From contig JAFRJC010000137.1 of assembly GCA_017432445.1 (NCBI GenBank), forward strand, positions 1 through 64,000: DNA of 64,000 nt. The letters run 5' to 3'. Positions 1 to 8,066 of this stretch are shown in pieces. The position numbers and the translations under genes are program-made. The notes under the pieces were generated by a model. That model was not told the DNA's origin and searched no databases. It worked only from the letters and a program-made list of their open reading frames with translations. Positions within the stretch are counted from its first letter, which is position 1, and every line of letters begins with the position of its first letter. The DNA comes from Eggerthellaceae bacterium. Lineage in GTDB: Bacteria; Actinomycetota; Coriobacteriia; Coriobacteriales; Eggerthellaceae.

Positions 1-95
1 CCGGTCGCCTCCGCGACGCCGCGGACCGTCCCGCCTGCGTCCAGCGCCCTGCGGACGGCGCGCCAATCCTCTATCGAATACCTGCAGCCTCCCAT
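1..95 (-). CDS. Probable transposase, N-terminal fragment (runs off window)
   Basis: An open frame starts with ATG at 95 on the minus strand and runs off the left edge, so only about 31 residues are visible (MGGCRYSIEDWRAVRRALDA and onward). The short basic start followed by 'RRALDAGGTVRGVAEAT' resembles the helix-turn-helix that opens IS30-type and related transposases. An AGGAG ribosome site lies 7 bases upstream. The start codon and ribosome site sit in a perfect 10-bp inverted repeat, as often seen at insertion sequence ends. The family assignment is inference; a small HTH regulator is the alternative. The coding frame itself is well supported by the ribosome site. Confidence 0.5.
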   Translation of the reverse strand, partial: MGGCRYSIEDWRAVRRALDAGGTVRGVAEAT

Positions 96-124
96 TGCAC
101 CACTCCTTCTCGCATGGTGCAATG
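93..124 (-). repeat. Perfect 10-bp inverted repeat enclosing the transposase ribosome site
   Basis: CATTGCACCA (93-102) and TGGTGCAATG (115-124) are exact reverse complements separated by 12 bases. On the minus-strand transcript the AGGAG ribosome site lies in the loop and the ATG start lies in the 3' arm. It could be an RNA hairpin that limits translation, a terminal inverted repeat of an insertion sequence, or an operator. Confidence 0.6.
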
Positions 125-491
125 ACCGCTAGAATCCGCCCTTGAGAAGTGTCTCAATCTGCCGTTTCGATTCCAGGGCGCCTTGGAAAAACTGACACAG
201 TGAAGGCGCATCGCTTCGCAAAAGATGGGCCGTATTACGTTCGTTGCTCGGTAGATAATCGTTTTACCAGGCTTTATTCCCCAGCCATGGTTAATGGCAA
301 TCAAATTATCCTATGGAGATTATCGCGCTTGATGAACAGCAAAGATCTCCTACAGAGCTCGGCAAATCTAAATTTATTACTACATAAGTAGTATAAACAT
401 CAATAAAGGGCATATTCATCTATAGGTATAACATGTCAAGCTAACGAGCGATTGGCGCTCCTACTGCAGCCCACGATTAAAGGAGGGATCG
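125..491. other. Intergenic region upstream of the BCCT carrier
   Basis: About 370 bases with no convincing gene. The right half (about 230-440) is clearly more AT-rich than the rest of the window. It holds a short palindrome TACTAC-ATAA-GTAGTA at 378-393, which may be an operator for the gene that starts at 492. AGGAGG at 481-486 is that gene's ribosome site. An 80-codon frame at 149-391 has no ribosome site and no family resemblance and was not called. Confidence 0.5.
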
Positions 492-2138
492 GTGGAAGGG
501 AATGTAAAAGACGCCACAGGGAAAAAGCCCGATAGAACCGTGCTCATTGTATCGGCAATCATTGTCGTGCTGTTCACGGCTTGGGGATTGATCCTGCCAG
601 ATAATCTGGCTGACGTCATCAATGCGGTAAACGGATTTCTGTGCAACGACCTCGGCTGGCTGTATCTGCTGGCCATGATGGTTTTCTTGTTCTTCGGTTT
701 TTACATTGCGTTGTCTAAGTACGGAAACCTCAAGATGGGCAAGCCCGATGACGAACCGGAATTCAGCAACTTCCAATGGTTCGCCCTGCTGTTTGGCGGC
801 GGCATCGGCATCGGCCTGGTGTTCTGGTCGATTGCCGAACCCATGATGCATGCAAGCGGACTGGGCGGCTCCTACGGCGATGGTACAGTGTTCCAAAACG
901 CGCCTGTTGTCGCACTCGGGATGGAGCAGCTCATTGCGGCCAATTTTTCAACTGACATTCCCACGAGCGTGATCGATGCCATCAGAATCACGTTCATGCA
1001 TGAAGGCGTGCACTGCTGGGGCATCTTCGGCCTAGTTGGCATGTGCCTCGGTTATGCGGCATATCGCAAGGGCTTGCCGTTCCTCGTGAGCTCCACCCTG
1101 TATCCGCTCATTGGCGACCGCATCTATGGCGGAATCGGCAAGGCGGTCGACATCCTGGCCGTATTCGCGACCGTGTTCGGTGTTGCGACATCCCTCGGTT
1201 TGGGCGCCATGCAGATCGCTGGCGGCATCGAGTACGTCTACGGTGTTGAAGGACTGGGCACGAACAGCCTGGTCATCGCGATGATTATCGGCATCATCAC
1301 CGCCATCTTCACGTTGGCGACAGTTGCGGGTCTCGAGAAAGCCATGTCGGCCGTCGTGAATTTCAAGGTATGGCTGTCCATCTTCTTCATGGTGTTCCTG
1401 CTCGTGTTCGGCGGCACCACATTTATCCTGCGCGAGCTCACCTGGACGCTGGGGTCCTATATCACGACGTTCATGAACCAGTCGTTCTGGTATGGCGACA
1501 CCACGTGGCTGTCCAACTGGACCGTGTTCTACTGGGCATGGTGGATTGCCTGGGGTACGTTCTGCGGTACGTTCTTCGCCCGCGTCTCGAAGGGCCGTAC
1601 GCTGCGTCAGATGTTCCTCGGCGGTACGCTTCTGCCTGCAGGCTTCTCGTTCATCTGGATCGTCATCTTTGCCGGCGCTGCTTTCCACACCAATAGCATC
1701 ACCGACAATTCTGTCGTAATCGCAACGCAAGCCCAGTACACCACGGCAACGTTCGCGGTATTACAGCAGCTGCCCATTTTCCAAGTCATGGCACCGTTGA
1801 CGCTTGTCCTCATCGTCATCTGCTTCGTGGGTGCTGCTGACTCCGCAACGTTCGTCCTTCCGATGCTGACCTTCGGCGGCACGCAGGATCCGAGCAAATC
1901 AGCCCGTGCAGGTTGGGGCATCGCACAAGGCGCTGTGACCATCATCCTGATTCTCGTGAGCGGCTCCGGTGCTCTGGTGGCTTTGCAAACGGCTTCGGTA
2001 GTGGCTGCGCTTCCGTTCATGGTTGTAGTCGCGTTCATGTGCATCGCGCTGGCACGCCAGGTAGCCAAGGACTATAACGGAGACGAGCAAGACACAACCT
2101 GCTGGCTCGATGAGAGAGCTGTCAAAAAGAACAAGTGA
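492..2138 (+). CDS. BCCT family betaine/carnitine/choline transporter
   Basis: A 548-residue, 12-helix secondary transporter of the betaine/carnitine/choline family in the cytoplasmic membrane. The GGGIGIGLVFWSIAEPM stretch near residues 98-114 matches the family's glycine-rich substrate/ion motif, and the tryptophan-rich WAWWIAWGTFCGTFFARVSK segment near 345-365 is the family signature in helix 8. The length matches BetP/OpuD-type carriers. The start is GTG at 492, with AGGAGG five bases upstream. Hydrophilic tails are short, so a long BetP-type C-terminal osmosensor is absent. The exact substrate (betaine, carnitine, choline or another methylamine) cannot be read from sequence. No methyltransferase gene lies beside it to suggest a catabolic role. 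It stands alone, followed by a strong bidirectional palindrome. Confidence 0.92.
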   Translation: MEGNVKDATGKKPDRTVLIVSAIIVVLFTAWGLILPDNLADVINAVNGFLCNDLGWLYLLAMMVFLFFGFYIALSKYGNLKMGKPDDEPEFSNFQWFALLFGGGIGIGLVFWSIAEPMMHASGLGGSYGDGTVFQNAPVVALGMEQLIAANFSTDIPTSVIDAIRITFMHEGVHCWGIFGLVGMCLGYAAYRKGLPFLVSSTLYPLIGDRIYGGIGKAVDILAVFATVFGVATSLGLGAMQIAGGIEYVYGVEGLGTNSLVIAMIIGIITAIFTLATVAGLEKAMSAVVNFKVWLSIFFMVFLLVFGGTTFILRELTWTLGSYITTFMNQSFWYGDTTWLSNWTVFYWAWWIAWGTFCGTFFARVSKGRTLRQMFLGGTLLPAGFSFIWIVIFAGAAFHTNSITDNSVVIATQAQYTTATFAVLQQLPIFQVMAPLTLVLIVICFVGAADSATFVLPMLTFGGTQDPSKSARAGWGIAQGAVTIILILVSGSGALVALQTASVVAALPFMVVVAFMCIALARQVAKDYNGDEQDTTCWLDERAVKKNK

Positions 2139-2184
2139 TATGGCCAAGGCATCCGATCTTTCGGCCTGCTCGATTTTCGTTGCC

Positions 2185-2227
2185 GCAAAATCATTGAGGG
2201 GGACATAGTCCCCCTCAATGATTTTGC
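2185..2227. terminator. 20-bp perfect palindrome, probable bidirectional terminator
   Basis: GCAAAATCATTGAGGGGGAC (2185-2204) is followed by a 3-base loop (ATA) and its exact complement (2208-2227). It lies between the BCCT gene and the convergent PNPOx-like gene, with A/T runs at both outer ends, so it can end transcription from both sides. A 20-bp perfect stem is long for a simple terminator, so a small repeat element is also possible. Confidence 0.7.
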
Positions 2228-2268
2228 AAATCTTCATTTGTGCGCCATGTGGCGCGATGCAACTTGCG

Positions 2269-2679
2269 CTAGAACGTCTCGGTCCTTGTGGAACCCATAA
2301 AGCCTTCGACGAACGTAACCGTGGCGTCTTCCAGATGGAAAATCCCCATCTTCCAGCCGTTGGCGTCGTAGATTCCCTTCATCTCGGGCATCGTCTGGAA
2401 GCAGGCGTCGACAAGCGCCGGATCGTCGTCGCAGACTGCTTTCGCCGAGATTCGCAGCCAGCCGCTCTTGTCGGGTTTTGCAGCGCATACGTACACGTTG
2501 GGGTTGGCTGCGATTTGCGCATACACTTCCTTGAATGTGCCCACGCCGAAGTACAGCTCGTCGTCATGCATCATGTGGAAGCCGAGCGGGCGGGTGATAG
2601 GCGCGCCATCCTTTACCGTGGAGAAGAAGAACATGCCGCATTCGGTCAAGAACCCGTCGATTTCCTGCTTTACGGTCAT
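2269..2679 (-). CDS. Pyridoxamine 5'-phosphate oxidase-fold (PNPOx-like) protein
   Basis: A 136-residue cytoplasmic protein of the FMN-binding split-barrel fold. The opening MTVKQEIDGFLTECG, then 'FFFSTVKDGAPITRPLGF' and 'ELYFGVGTFKEVYAQIAANP', follow the layout of small PNPOx-like proteins (general stress protein 26 type). Members bind FMN, F420 or heme; the ligand here cannot be told from sequence. The start ATG is preceded by AAAGGGG. The gene lies 69 bases downstream of the ABC importer's last ATPase gene on the same strand and could be read through from it, but a functional link is not implied. Confidence 0.85.
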   Translation of the reverse strand: MTVKQEIDGFLTECGMFFFSTVKDGAPITRPLGFHMMHDDELYFGVGTFKEVYAQIAANPNVYVCAAKPDKSGWLRISAKAVCDDDPALVDACFQTMPEMKGIYDANGWKMGIFHLEDATVTFVEGFMGSTRTETF

Positions 2680-2748
2680 CTCGAACCCCTTTCATCGGAT
2701 GGTTATAGATTATCAGAAAGCGCAGGTTTACGCCCTGATGCGATCGCG

Positions 2749-3345
2749 TTAGCCAATCAGAACTTTGCGCGTGGCAACACGTTCGACGAGCGCAGGGCTG
2801 TGCGACACAAGCACAAGGCCCGCACCGGATTCCGCTTGCCAGTTGAGCAGGAAATGCCAGATCTGGGCTTGCGTGAGCGCGTCGAGCATCGTCGACACCT
2901 CGTCGGCAATAAGGTAATGAGGACGGCAGGTGACAGCGCGCGCGATACAGAACCGCTGTAGCTCGCCACCCGACAGCTCGTGAGGATAGCGTCGCATCCA
3001 CTCCTGCCGAATGCCGAGGGCGGCAAGCAACTCATCGGACACATCGCCCGCTTCAGCGAGGGTTTTCTCCATGCGCAGCCGCGGATCCACTGCGAGTTCT
3101 GGATGCTGTCCAATCAATTGGACGGGACAGGTGCCCGAAGACGGTAGGGGAGAGCCATCGCAGAGAACCTCTCCGCTCCAGGGGCGCTCGTAGCCAGCAA
3201 GTAGGCGGCAAAGCGTCGTCTTGCCACGACCCGATGGCGCCACGAGCGCCACACGTTCGCCTGGCGCTACCTCAAGCGAGTAGTCTTCGTAGAGGGGCTT
3301 GTCGCCCTTCGCGTATCCGAACGTGATGCTAAGCGCCTCTAGCAT
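2749..3345 (-). CDS. Peptide/nickel-type ABC transporter ATP-binding protein (second ATPase)
   Basis: A 198-residue ABC ATPase, the DppF/NikE-position partner of the preceding gene. It has a Walker A APSGRGKTT in which the usual first Gly is Ala, a signature LSGGELQR, and a Walker B YLIADEVSTMLD. It ends soon after the H-loop (VLVSHS) and lacks the C-terminal extension of typical Dpp/Opp ATPases, so it is shorter than the usual 250-330 residues. The ATG at 3345 overlaps the end of the upstream ATPase gene by 7 bases, with GGAGG ahead, which suggests translational coupling. It is the last gene of a five-gene importer operon. Confidence 0.88.
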   Translation of the reverse strand: MLEALSITFGYAKGDKPLYEDYSLEVAPGERVALVAPSGRGKTTLCRLLAGYERPWSGEVLCDGSPLPSSGTCPVQLIGQHPELAVDPRLRMEKTLAEAGDVSDELLAALGIRQEWMRRYPHELSGGELQRFCIARAVTCRPHYLIADEVSTMLDALTQAQIWHFLLNWQAESGAGLVLVSHSPALVERVATRKVLIG

Positions 3346-4310
3346 GTCGCATCGCCTCCGTCGGAAGAGCCGCCCTGTTCAAAGGCAGTCGATTGGATTG
3401 GGATAGGATGATCCTGATCATTTGCGCTGAACCCGTGTTCGGGAAGTGCGTGCCAGAGCGCTCGGCTAAACGGGTGTTCGAGCAAATCGGGAGAAGCGAA
3501 ATTCGCAACTGCCGTCTCTTCGACCACGGTACCGTCCTTGAATACGGCAACGCGATCGGCTACGCGCAGCGCAAGCTCGATGTCATGCGTGATGAGCAGC
3601 ACGCCCCCGCCTTCGTCGGCAAACGAACGGAAGTCGTCGAGCGCAGCGACGGCGAGATCCAGGTCGAGGCCGGGTGTGGGTTCGTCGGCGATGATGAGCT
3701 TCGGATCATCCATGAGTGCCGTGCAGAGAAGCACGCGCCGTGCCATGCCGCCGGATAGCTCATGGGGATAGAGCTGTGCCACTTCGGGTGCCAACCCGTA
3801 ACGGGAGAACAGCTTGTCGCGCCGGGCTGTTCGCTCGGTTTGCTCGGCGCGGGAATAGCCGAAGCCGTCAACTTGACGTCCTACTCTCATGAGCGGGTTC
3901 AGGTGGCTCACCCCTTGAGGGACGAGCGAGATGCCATGTCCGCGTGCAGCCGCAAGGTCCATAGCATCCATGGGCTCGCCGTCGAACCAGATTTCCCCAC
4001 GTACTTCGGCGTTCGGTTCAAACAGGCCCATGATGCAATCTGCGAGCAGCGTCTTGCCCGAGCCGGATGCACCCACCACGGCGACGATCTCCCCTTCGTG
4101 CACGGAGATGCTAAGGTCGTCGATGACGTTGACGGTGCGTTGTTCGGCCGATAAGAACGGCGCATCGATATCGTACATGCGAAAACCTACCGATAGGTGG
4201 CTCACCTGCAGTAGGTGGTGGCCATGCTCGTGGCGCGATGTGGTCGCATGGGCGTGATGGTGATGGAATTCGGCGTCGGCATGCGGAGGCGTGTTTTGGA
4301 TTTCGACCAT
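3339..4310 (-). CDS. Peptide/nickel-type ABC transporter ATP-binding protein with His-rich N-terminus
   Basis: A 323-residue ABC ATPase of the DppD/NikD group with Walker A GASGSGKT, Q-loop LVPQG, signature LSGGMARR and Walker B LIIADEPTPGLD. The start is ATG at 4310 with AGGAGG five bases upstream and 8 bases after the permease stop; a longer reading frame to 4430 overlaps the permease and was rejected. Residues about 8-33 carry roughly eleven histidines, including HHHHAHA and HEHGHH, ahead of the ATPase domain. Such tails are typical of nickel or other transition-metal handling proteins, so metal rather than peptide import is favoured. That is inference. Confidence 0.88.
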   Translation of the reverse strand: MVEIQNTPPHADAEFHHHHAHATTSRHEHGHHLLQVSHLSVGFRMYDIDAPFLSAEQRTVNVIDDLSISVHEGEIVAVVGASGSGKTLLADCIMGLFEPNAEVRGEIWFDGEPMDAMDLAAARGHGISLVPQGVSHLNPLMRVGRQVDGFGYSRAEQTERTARRDKLFSRYGLAPEVAQLYPHELSGGMARRVLLCTALMDDPKLIIADEPTPGLDLDLAVAALDDFRSFADEGGGVLLITHDIELALRVADRVAVFKDGTVVEETAVANFASPDLLEHPFSRALWHALPEHGFSANDQDHPIPIQSTAFEQGGSSDGGDATC

Positions 4311-4318
4311 CTTGCCTC

Positions 4319-5209
4319 CTATTCCTGCGAGCTGTGCGGATCGATGAGACGACGCAAGCTGGAGCCTGCCACATCGAAAAGCATGACGGTGACGATGAGG
4401 GCGAGGCCCGGGAACACGGCAAGCCACCACATGCCAGCCGACAGGTATGCCATCGACTCGCTCAAGATGACGCCGATCGCGGGCATGTCGCGCGACAATC
4501 CGAAGCCGAGGAACGTGATAGCCGCCTCATGCATGATGGCGTGCGGGAACAGCAGGATGAGCCCCACGAGGAATTGGGGGAACACGTATGGAACCATGTG
4601 TCGCAACGCAATGGACACGCGGCTTGCGCCAAGCTTGTGTGCATGGGCGACGAATTGCGATTCGCGGCATTGCAGGATCTCGGCGCGTAGCACGCGCGTG
4701 AGCGAGGGCCAATGGGTTACCGCTACGGCGATCACCACCCCCCAGAATCCCTTTCCGCAAGCATAGGAGATCAAGATGAGCAGAACGATATGAGGAATGC
4801 CCATGAACAAATCGACGAGCCAGGTGACAAACTCGTCGGCTCGCTTGCCGCCGAGCGCGGCGATGGATGCAAGCACGAGCGCCGCCACTGCCGAAACACT
4901 CGCTGCGAGCAATCCTACGAGTACGCTCGTAGAAAGTCCTGCGATGGTACGCAAGAACATGTCGCGTCCCATCCAGTCGGTTCCAAACGGGTGGTCAAGG
5001 CACGGGGACAGGTTCTTCTGCGAGAAGTCGGTTGCCGTGGCGACATCGTAGACCACACGCCCTGCCACCACGATGGCGATGAGCGCGACAAGAGCCACGA
5101 TGAGCGACACGAAGAGCACGCGACGGTTTGCCATACGCTGGCTGCGCGGCAAATGCAAGGCCGGTACTGCGCGAACCGCGCTCGATAGGGCAGAGGTAAG
5201 GCTAGACAT
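4319..5209 (-). CDS. Peptide/nickel-type ABC transporter permease (DppC/NikC-like)
   Basis: A 296-residue inner-membrane permease with an N-terminal helix (VLFVSLIVALVALIAIVVAG) followed by 'LDHPFGTDWMGRDMF', the conserved DppC/NikC entry motif, and five further helices. The binding-protein-dependent permease loop that contacts the ATPase (EAA region, 'SLTRVLRAEILQCRESQFV') lies near residues 165-190. The start ATG overlaps the upstream permease gene by 8 bases and has GGAGGG ahead. It pairs with the upstream permease to form the membrane channel. Confidence 0.9.
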   Translation of the reverse strand: MSSLTSALSSAVRAVPALHLPRSQRMANRRVLFVSLIVALVALIAIVVAGRVVYDVATATDFSQKNLSPCLDHPFGTDWMGRDMFLRTIAGLSTSVLVGLLAASVSAVAALVLASIAALGGKRADEFVTWLVDLFMGIPHIVLLILISYACGKGFWGVVIAVAVTHWPSLTRVLRAEILQCRESQFVAHAHKLGASRVSIALRHMVPYVFPQFLVGLILLFPHAIMHEAAITFLGFGLSRDMPAIGVILSESMAYLSAGMWWLAVFPGLALIVTVMLFDVAGSSLRRLIDPHSSQE

Positions 5210-6188
5210 GGCTGCCCTCCCCCCTGCGGATACGCGGGTCCACCACCCCGTACAGAATGTTGGCGATCAGGTTGCCCGCGAACACGAGTGCAGCAGAGAA
5301 CACGGCAATCGCTGCGAGAAGAGCCACGTCGCTGCCCAAACCGGCTGTCACAGCTGCTTGGCCCAGGCCAGGATAGGAAAACACTTGCTCGACGAGAACC
5401 GAGCCGCCGAATATCTCGGATATCGATGCAAACTGCAGCGTAATGGCGGGAAGCAAAAGGTTGCGTAGCCCGTGCGTGCGCAGCGCCTGCCATGACGTGA
5501 GGCCTCGGGCGCGGGCGAAGCGGATGCAATCGCTTTCCATGACGTCGATTGCTTTCTCGCGTGTGTGCATTGCGATATTGGCAACGCCCACGACCGATAG
5601 CGTAAGTGCTGGTAGAACGAGATGGTGGAGCGCGTCAGCCATCGTGACGTCAGCTGCTGACTTTCCGATGGGAACCGAAAAGCCGACGGGAAACCATCCG
5701 AGCCAAACGGCGAACACGATGAGGAACACGAGGCCGATCCAGAACGCGGGCGTGGCCGCCAGCACGAAGCAATACCCCTTCACCAGCTTGTCGATGACGC
5801 TTCCGCGTTTCATTGCTGCCACGACGCCAAGGGTGAATCCGAGTACGCCGCTTACAACCCACGCAACCAGCATGAGCATTAGCGTGTTGGTTGCCCGCGT
5901 TGAGATGACCTGAGCGACCGGAGCGTTGTAACGCAAAGAGGTGCCCAGGTCACCTTGCAGGAACGCACCCGCCCAATTGAGGTAGCGCTCCCATACCGGG
6001 ATGTCCGTGCCCCAATACTCTGCGAGGGCAGCACGCTTCTCGGGGCTCATGTTCAAGTATGCCGCCTGCCCCACGTTAGCTTGCACGGGGTCGATAGGGC
6101 TTGCCGACACGAGCACGAACACGACGATGCTCACTGCAAGCAGCAGGAGCACCAGTCTGGCAATCTGTCTCAGAATGCGTTTAGTCAT
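5202..6188 (-). CDS. Peptide/nickel-type ABC transporter permease (DppB/NikB-like)
   Basis: A 328-residue permease beginning MTKRILRQIARLVLLLLAVS, the usual DppB/NikB opening helix, followed by a long extracytoplasmic loop with 'WGTDIPVWERYLNW' and 'GDLGTSLRYNAPV', both typical of the DppB group, and then five more helices. ATG at 6188 is preferred because the N-terminus then matches the family; an upstream GTG at 6239 would add an unlikely 17-residue leader. It is separated from the binding-protein gene by a 75-base spacer with a hairpin, which may lower its expression relative to the binding protein. Confidence 0.9.
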   Translation of the reverse strand: MTKRILRQIARLVLLLLAVSIVVFVLVSASPIDPVQANVGQAAYLNMSPEKRAALAEYWGTDIPVWERYLNWAGAFLQGDLGTSLRYNAPVAQVISTRATNTLMLMLVAWVVSGVLGFTLGVVAAMKRGSVIDKLVKGYCFVLAATPAFWIGLVFLIVFAVWLGWFPVGFSVPIGKSAADVTMADALHHLVLPALTLSVVGVANIAMHTREKAIDVMESDCIRFARARGLTSWQALRTHGLRNLLLPAITLQFASISEIFGGSVLVEQVFSYPGLGQAAVTAGLGSDVALLAAIAVFSAALVFAGNLIANILYGVVDPRIRRGEGSHV

Positions 6189-6214
6189 GTTCTGCGAAAA
6201 CCTTGCATTAAAAC

Positions 6215-6241
6215 GCGTGGCGGAGACGAGCCCCGCCACGC
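6215..6241 (-). promoter_or_regulatory. Intercistronic hairpin between binding protein and permease
   Basis: GCGTGGCGG (6215-6223) and CCGCCACGC (6233-6241) form a 9-bp stem with a 9-base loop just after the binding-protein stop codon. Hairpins in this position in ABC operons commonly protect the upstream mRNA or partly end transcription, giving more binding protein than permease. Confidence 0.55.
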
Positions 6242-6263
6242 ATACATCGTCATCAGGTGCTAT

Positions 6264-7931
6264 TTACTTCCAGCTCCATTCGTCGACGTTGTTCAGGATG
6301 GACCAGCCGTGGCCATGAGGATGCGGTTTCTGCTCGGCAACCTGAAGGCCGTCGGTCACGAAGTACAGGTGATCGATGTTTGCCAGCCACACCCAAGCAG
6401 CATCGCCCTGGGGTGCCGGACCCTGGGAGCCATCCCAATAAGCCTGCTGCCATAAGCTGTAGGAATCTTCTACCGTCGGAGCGGCAAGGGCGGCTTCGAT
6501 GTGGGCATCGGTCGTCTTGTTGTTGTAGTTCGCAGCGTTGCTGTTACCCGTCGAGAAATAGATATTGTAGATCTCGATTGGCGCGTTGGAACCCCAGCCC
6601 CAGACGATCGGGTCAGAGTATTGATGCGCATAGAGCCCGTCGGGTGTCCACGTGGAACCAACCGGCGTCACCTCGATGCCGATTTCGGCCATTTGGTTTT
6701 TGAACTCCTCGGCGATGGCCTGACGGACCGAGTCACTCGAAGGATAGTACAGGTCGAAGGCGGCACGCTGGTCCCCCTTGGCGAACACACCGTCGTCGCC
6801 AAGCGTCCAGCCACCATCGGTCATGTATTTCTTCGCGGCTTCGACATTGGTTTCGACCTTCATGTCGTCGCTTGCCCACGGCATGCCGTCTCCAACCGAG
6901 TACGCAACCGTGCCGTGACCGTTCATCACGTTATTTACGAGCTGGTTGCGGTCGATGCCGTAATTGATGGCCTGGCGTACAGCCAGATCGCTCGTGACCG
7001 CATTGCCTACTGGATATGAGGTCTCGCCGTCGTCTTTCGTGCCGCCCGGCGCGTCAACTGGCAGGGAGATGCCGCGCGAGTCGACCGACTTGCACGAGAG
7101 CAGCTCGTAGCCGGCTGGCGTGCTGTCTGCCAGCGTGGCGGATGTCCAGGCGACGTTGACCTCGCCAGCTGCCGCGGCTGCGAGCGCCGCGTCTTCTTCC
7201 ATGAACAGCACGATGACACGCTGAATCTTGGGCGCCTCACCGTAGTAGTTGGGATTGGCTACGAGAATCGCCTGCTGGCCCTGATCCCACTGCTCCAGCA
7301 TGTAACGGCCCGATCCGATTGGATTTGTGCCGTAATCGTCGCCGTGTGCATGCTCAGGCACGATGCCGATGTTGGCGAGCTGGTAGAGCAACGCATTGAA
7401 CGGCCTGTTGAGCTTGATTTCAACCGTGGTGTCGTCGGTTGCGACCGCCTCGTCGACGAAGCTCAGATCGCACTCGGAGCCTTCGGAATTCTTGATGCCG
7501 TTAATCGTGAACGCGACATCCTTGGCTGTGAGCGGCTGGTCATCCGTGAACTTCACGTCGTCGCGAATCTTGAATGTCCATGTCAGGTTGTCTTTGGAAA
7601 CCTCGTAACCCGTTGCAAGATCGTTTTCGAACTCGAGGTCGATGTTGGTCTTGATGAGCGTGGACTGAATGAGCGGTTCGTGGACGTGCTCGCCGCAACC
7701 CCATGTGAAAAACGGGTCAAAGCCGGCTTCGGGTTCTGATGTGGTCGGAATCGCGATAATCACCTGCGATTCGTCTACCGCTGAATCCGAGGTGGAGCTG
7801 GGTGCGGCCGAACTGTCTGCTGCGCTTGAAGATGCGCTCGATCCTCCGCATCCCACGAGCGCGAACAGCCCTATCGCCATTAACGTACATGCAAAAATGG
7901 CGGTGAGCTTTTTCGCGATGTTCCTGTCCAT
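6264..7931 (-). CDS. ABC transporter substrate-binding lipoprotein (peptide/nickel family 5)
   Basis: A 555-residue extracytoplasmic solute-binding lipoprotein. The start is ATG at 7931 with AGGAGG four to five bases upstream. A signal peptide of about 27 residues ends in the lipobox LVGC, so it is lipid-anchored outside the membrane, followed by a Ser/Ala linker. The body follows the SBP family 5 layout: 'DNLTWTFKIRDDVKFTDDQP', 'YMLEQWDQGQQAILVANPNY', 'VRQAINYGIDRNQLVNNVM'. The last 25 residues hold PHPHGHGW, a histidine cluster, which together with the His-rich ATPase favours a metal (nickel or metal-chelate) ligand. Peptide or haem binding cannot be excluded. It is the first gene of the operon. 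Confidence 0.9.
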   Translation of the reverse strand: MDRNIAKKLTAIFACTLMAIGLFALVGCGGSSASSSAADSSAAPSSTSDSAVDESQVIIAIPTTSEPEAGFDPFFTWGCGEHVHEPLIQSTLIKTNIDLEFENDLATGYEVSKDNLTWTFKIRDDVKFTDDQPLTAKDVAFTINGIKNSEGSECDLSFVDEAVATDDTTVEIKLNRPFNALLYQLANIGIVPEHAHGDDYGTNPIGSGRYMLEQWDQGQQAILVANPNYYGEAPKIQRVIVLFMEEDAALAAAAAGEVNVAWTSATLADSTPAGYELLSCKSVDSRGISLPVDAPGGTKDDGETSYPVGNAVTSDLAVRQAINYGIDRNQLVNNVMNGHGTVAYSVGDGMPWASDDMKVETNVEAAKKYMTDGGWTLGDDGVFAKGDQRAAFDLYYPSSDSVRQAIAEEFKNQMAEIGIEVTPVGSTWTPDGLYAHQYSDPIVWGWGSNAPIEIYNIYFSTGNSNAANYNNKTTDAHIEAALAAPTVEDSYSLWQQAYWDGSQGPAPQGDAAWVWLANIDHLYFVTDGLQVAEQKPHPHGHGWSILNNVDEWSWK

Positions 7932-7943
7932 GTTCCCTCCTAG

Positions 7944-8014
7944 TGTTACGTATAATAAATAGGTAACAATTATTGTATAGGAGGGTCGTAATACTGTCAA
8001 TAAATTCGTAATAC
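7944..8014 (-). promoter_or_regulatory. Sigma-70 promoter and putative operators of the ABC importer
   Basis: On the minus strand TTGACA (8000-7995) and TACAAT (7977-7972) are separated by exactly 17 bases, a near-consensus promoter. The 9-mer TCGTAATAC occurs twice in direct repeat at 7986-7994 and 8006-8014, 20 bp apart, flanking the -35. An inverted repeat TGTTAC-N13-GTAACA (7944-7968) lies at the transcription start. These suggest one or two regulators. The NikR half-site GTATGA is not present, so the regulator cannot be named. Confidence 0.7.
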
Positions 8015-8066
8015 CACAGGTTAATTAGGGCTTATACAGATGGCATTATCGTGTTGAAACTTCGGT

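Noticed and set aside
149-391. 80-codon open frame on the plus strand before the BCCT gene
   Set aside because: No ribosome site, no family resemblance, and it spans an AT-rich leader region.
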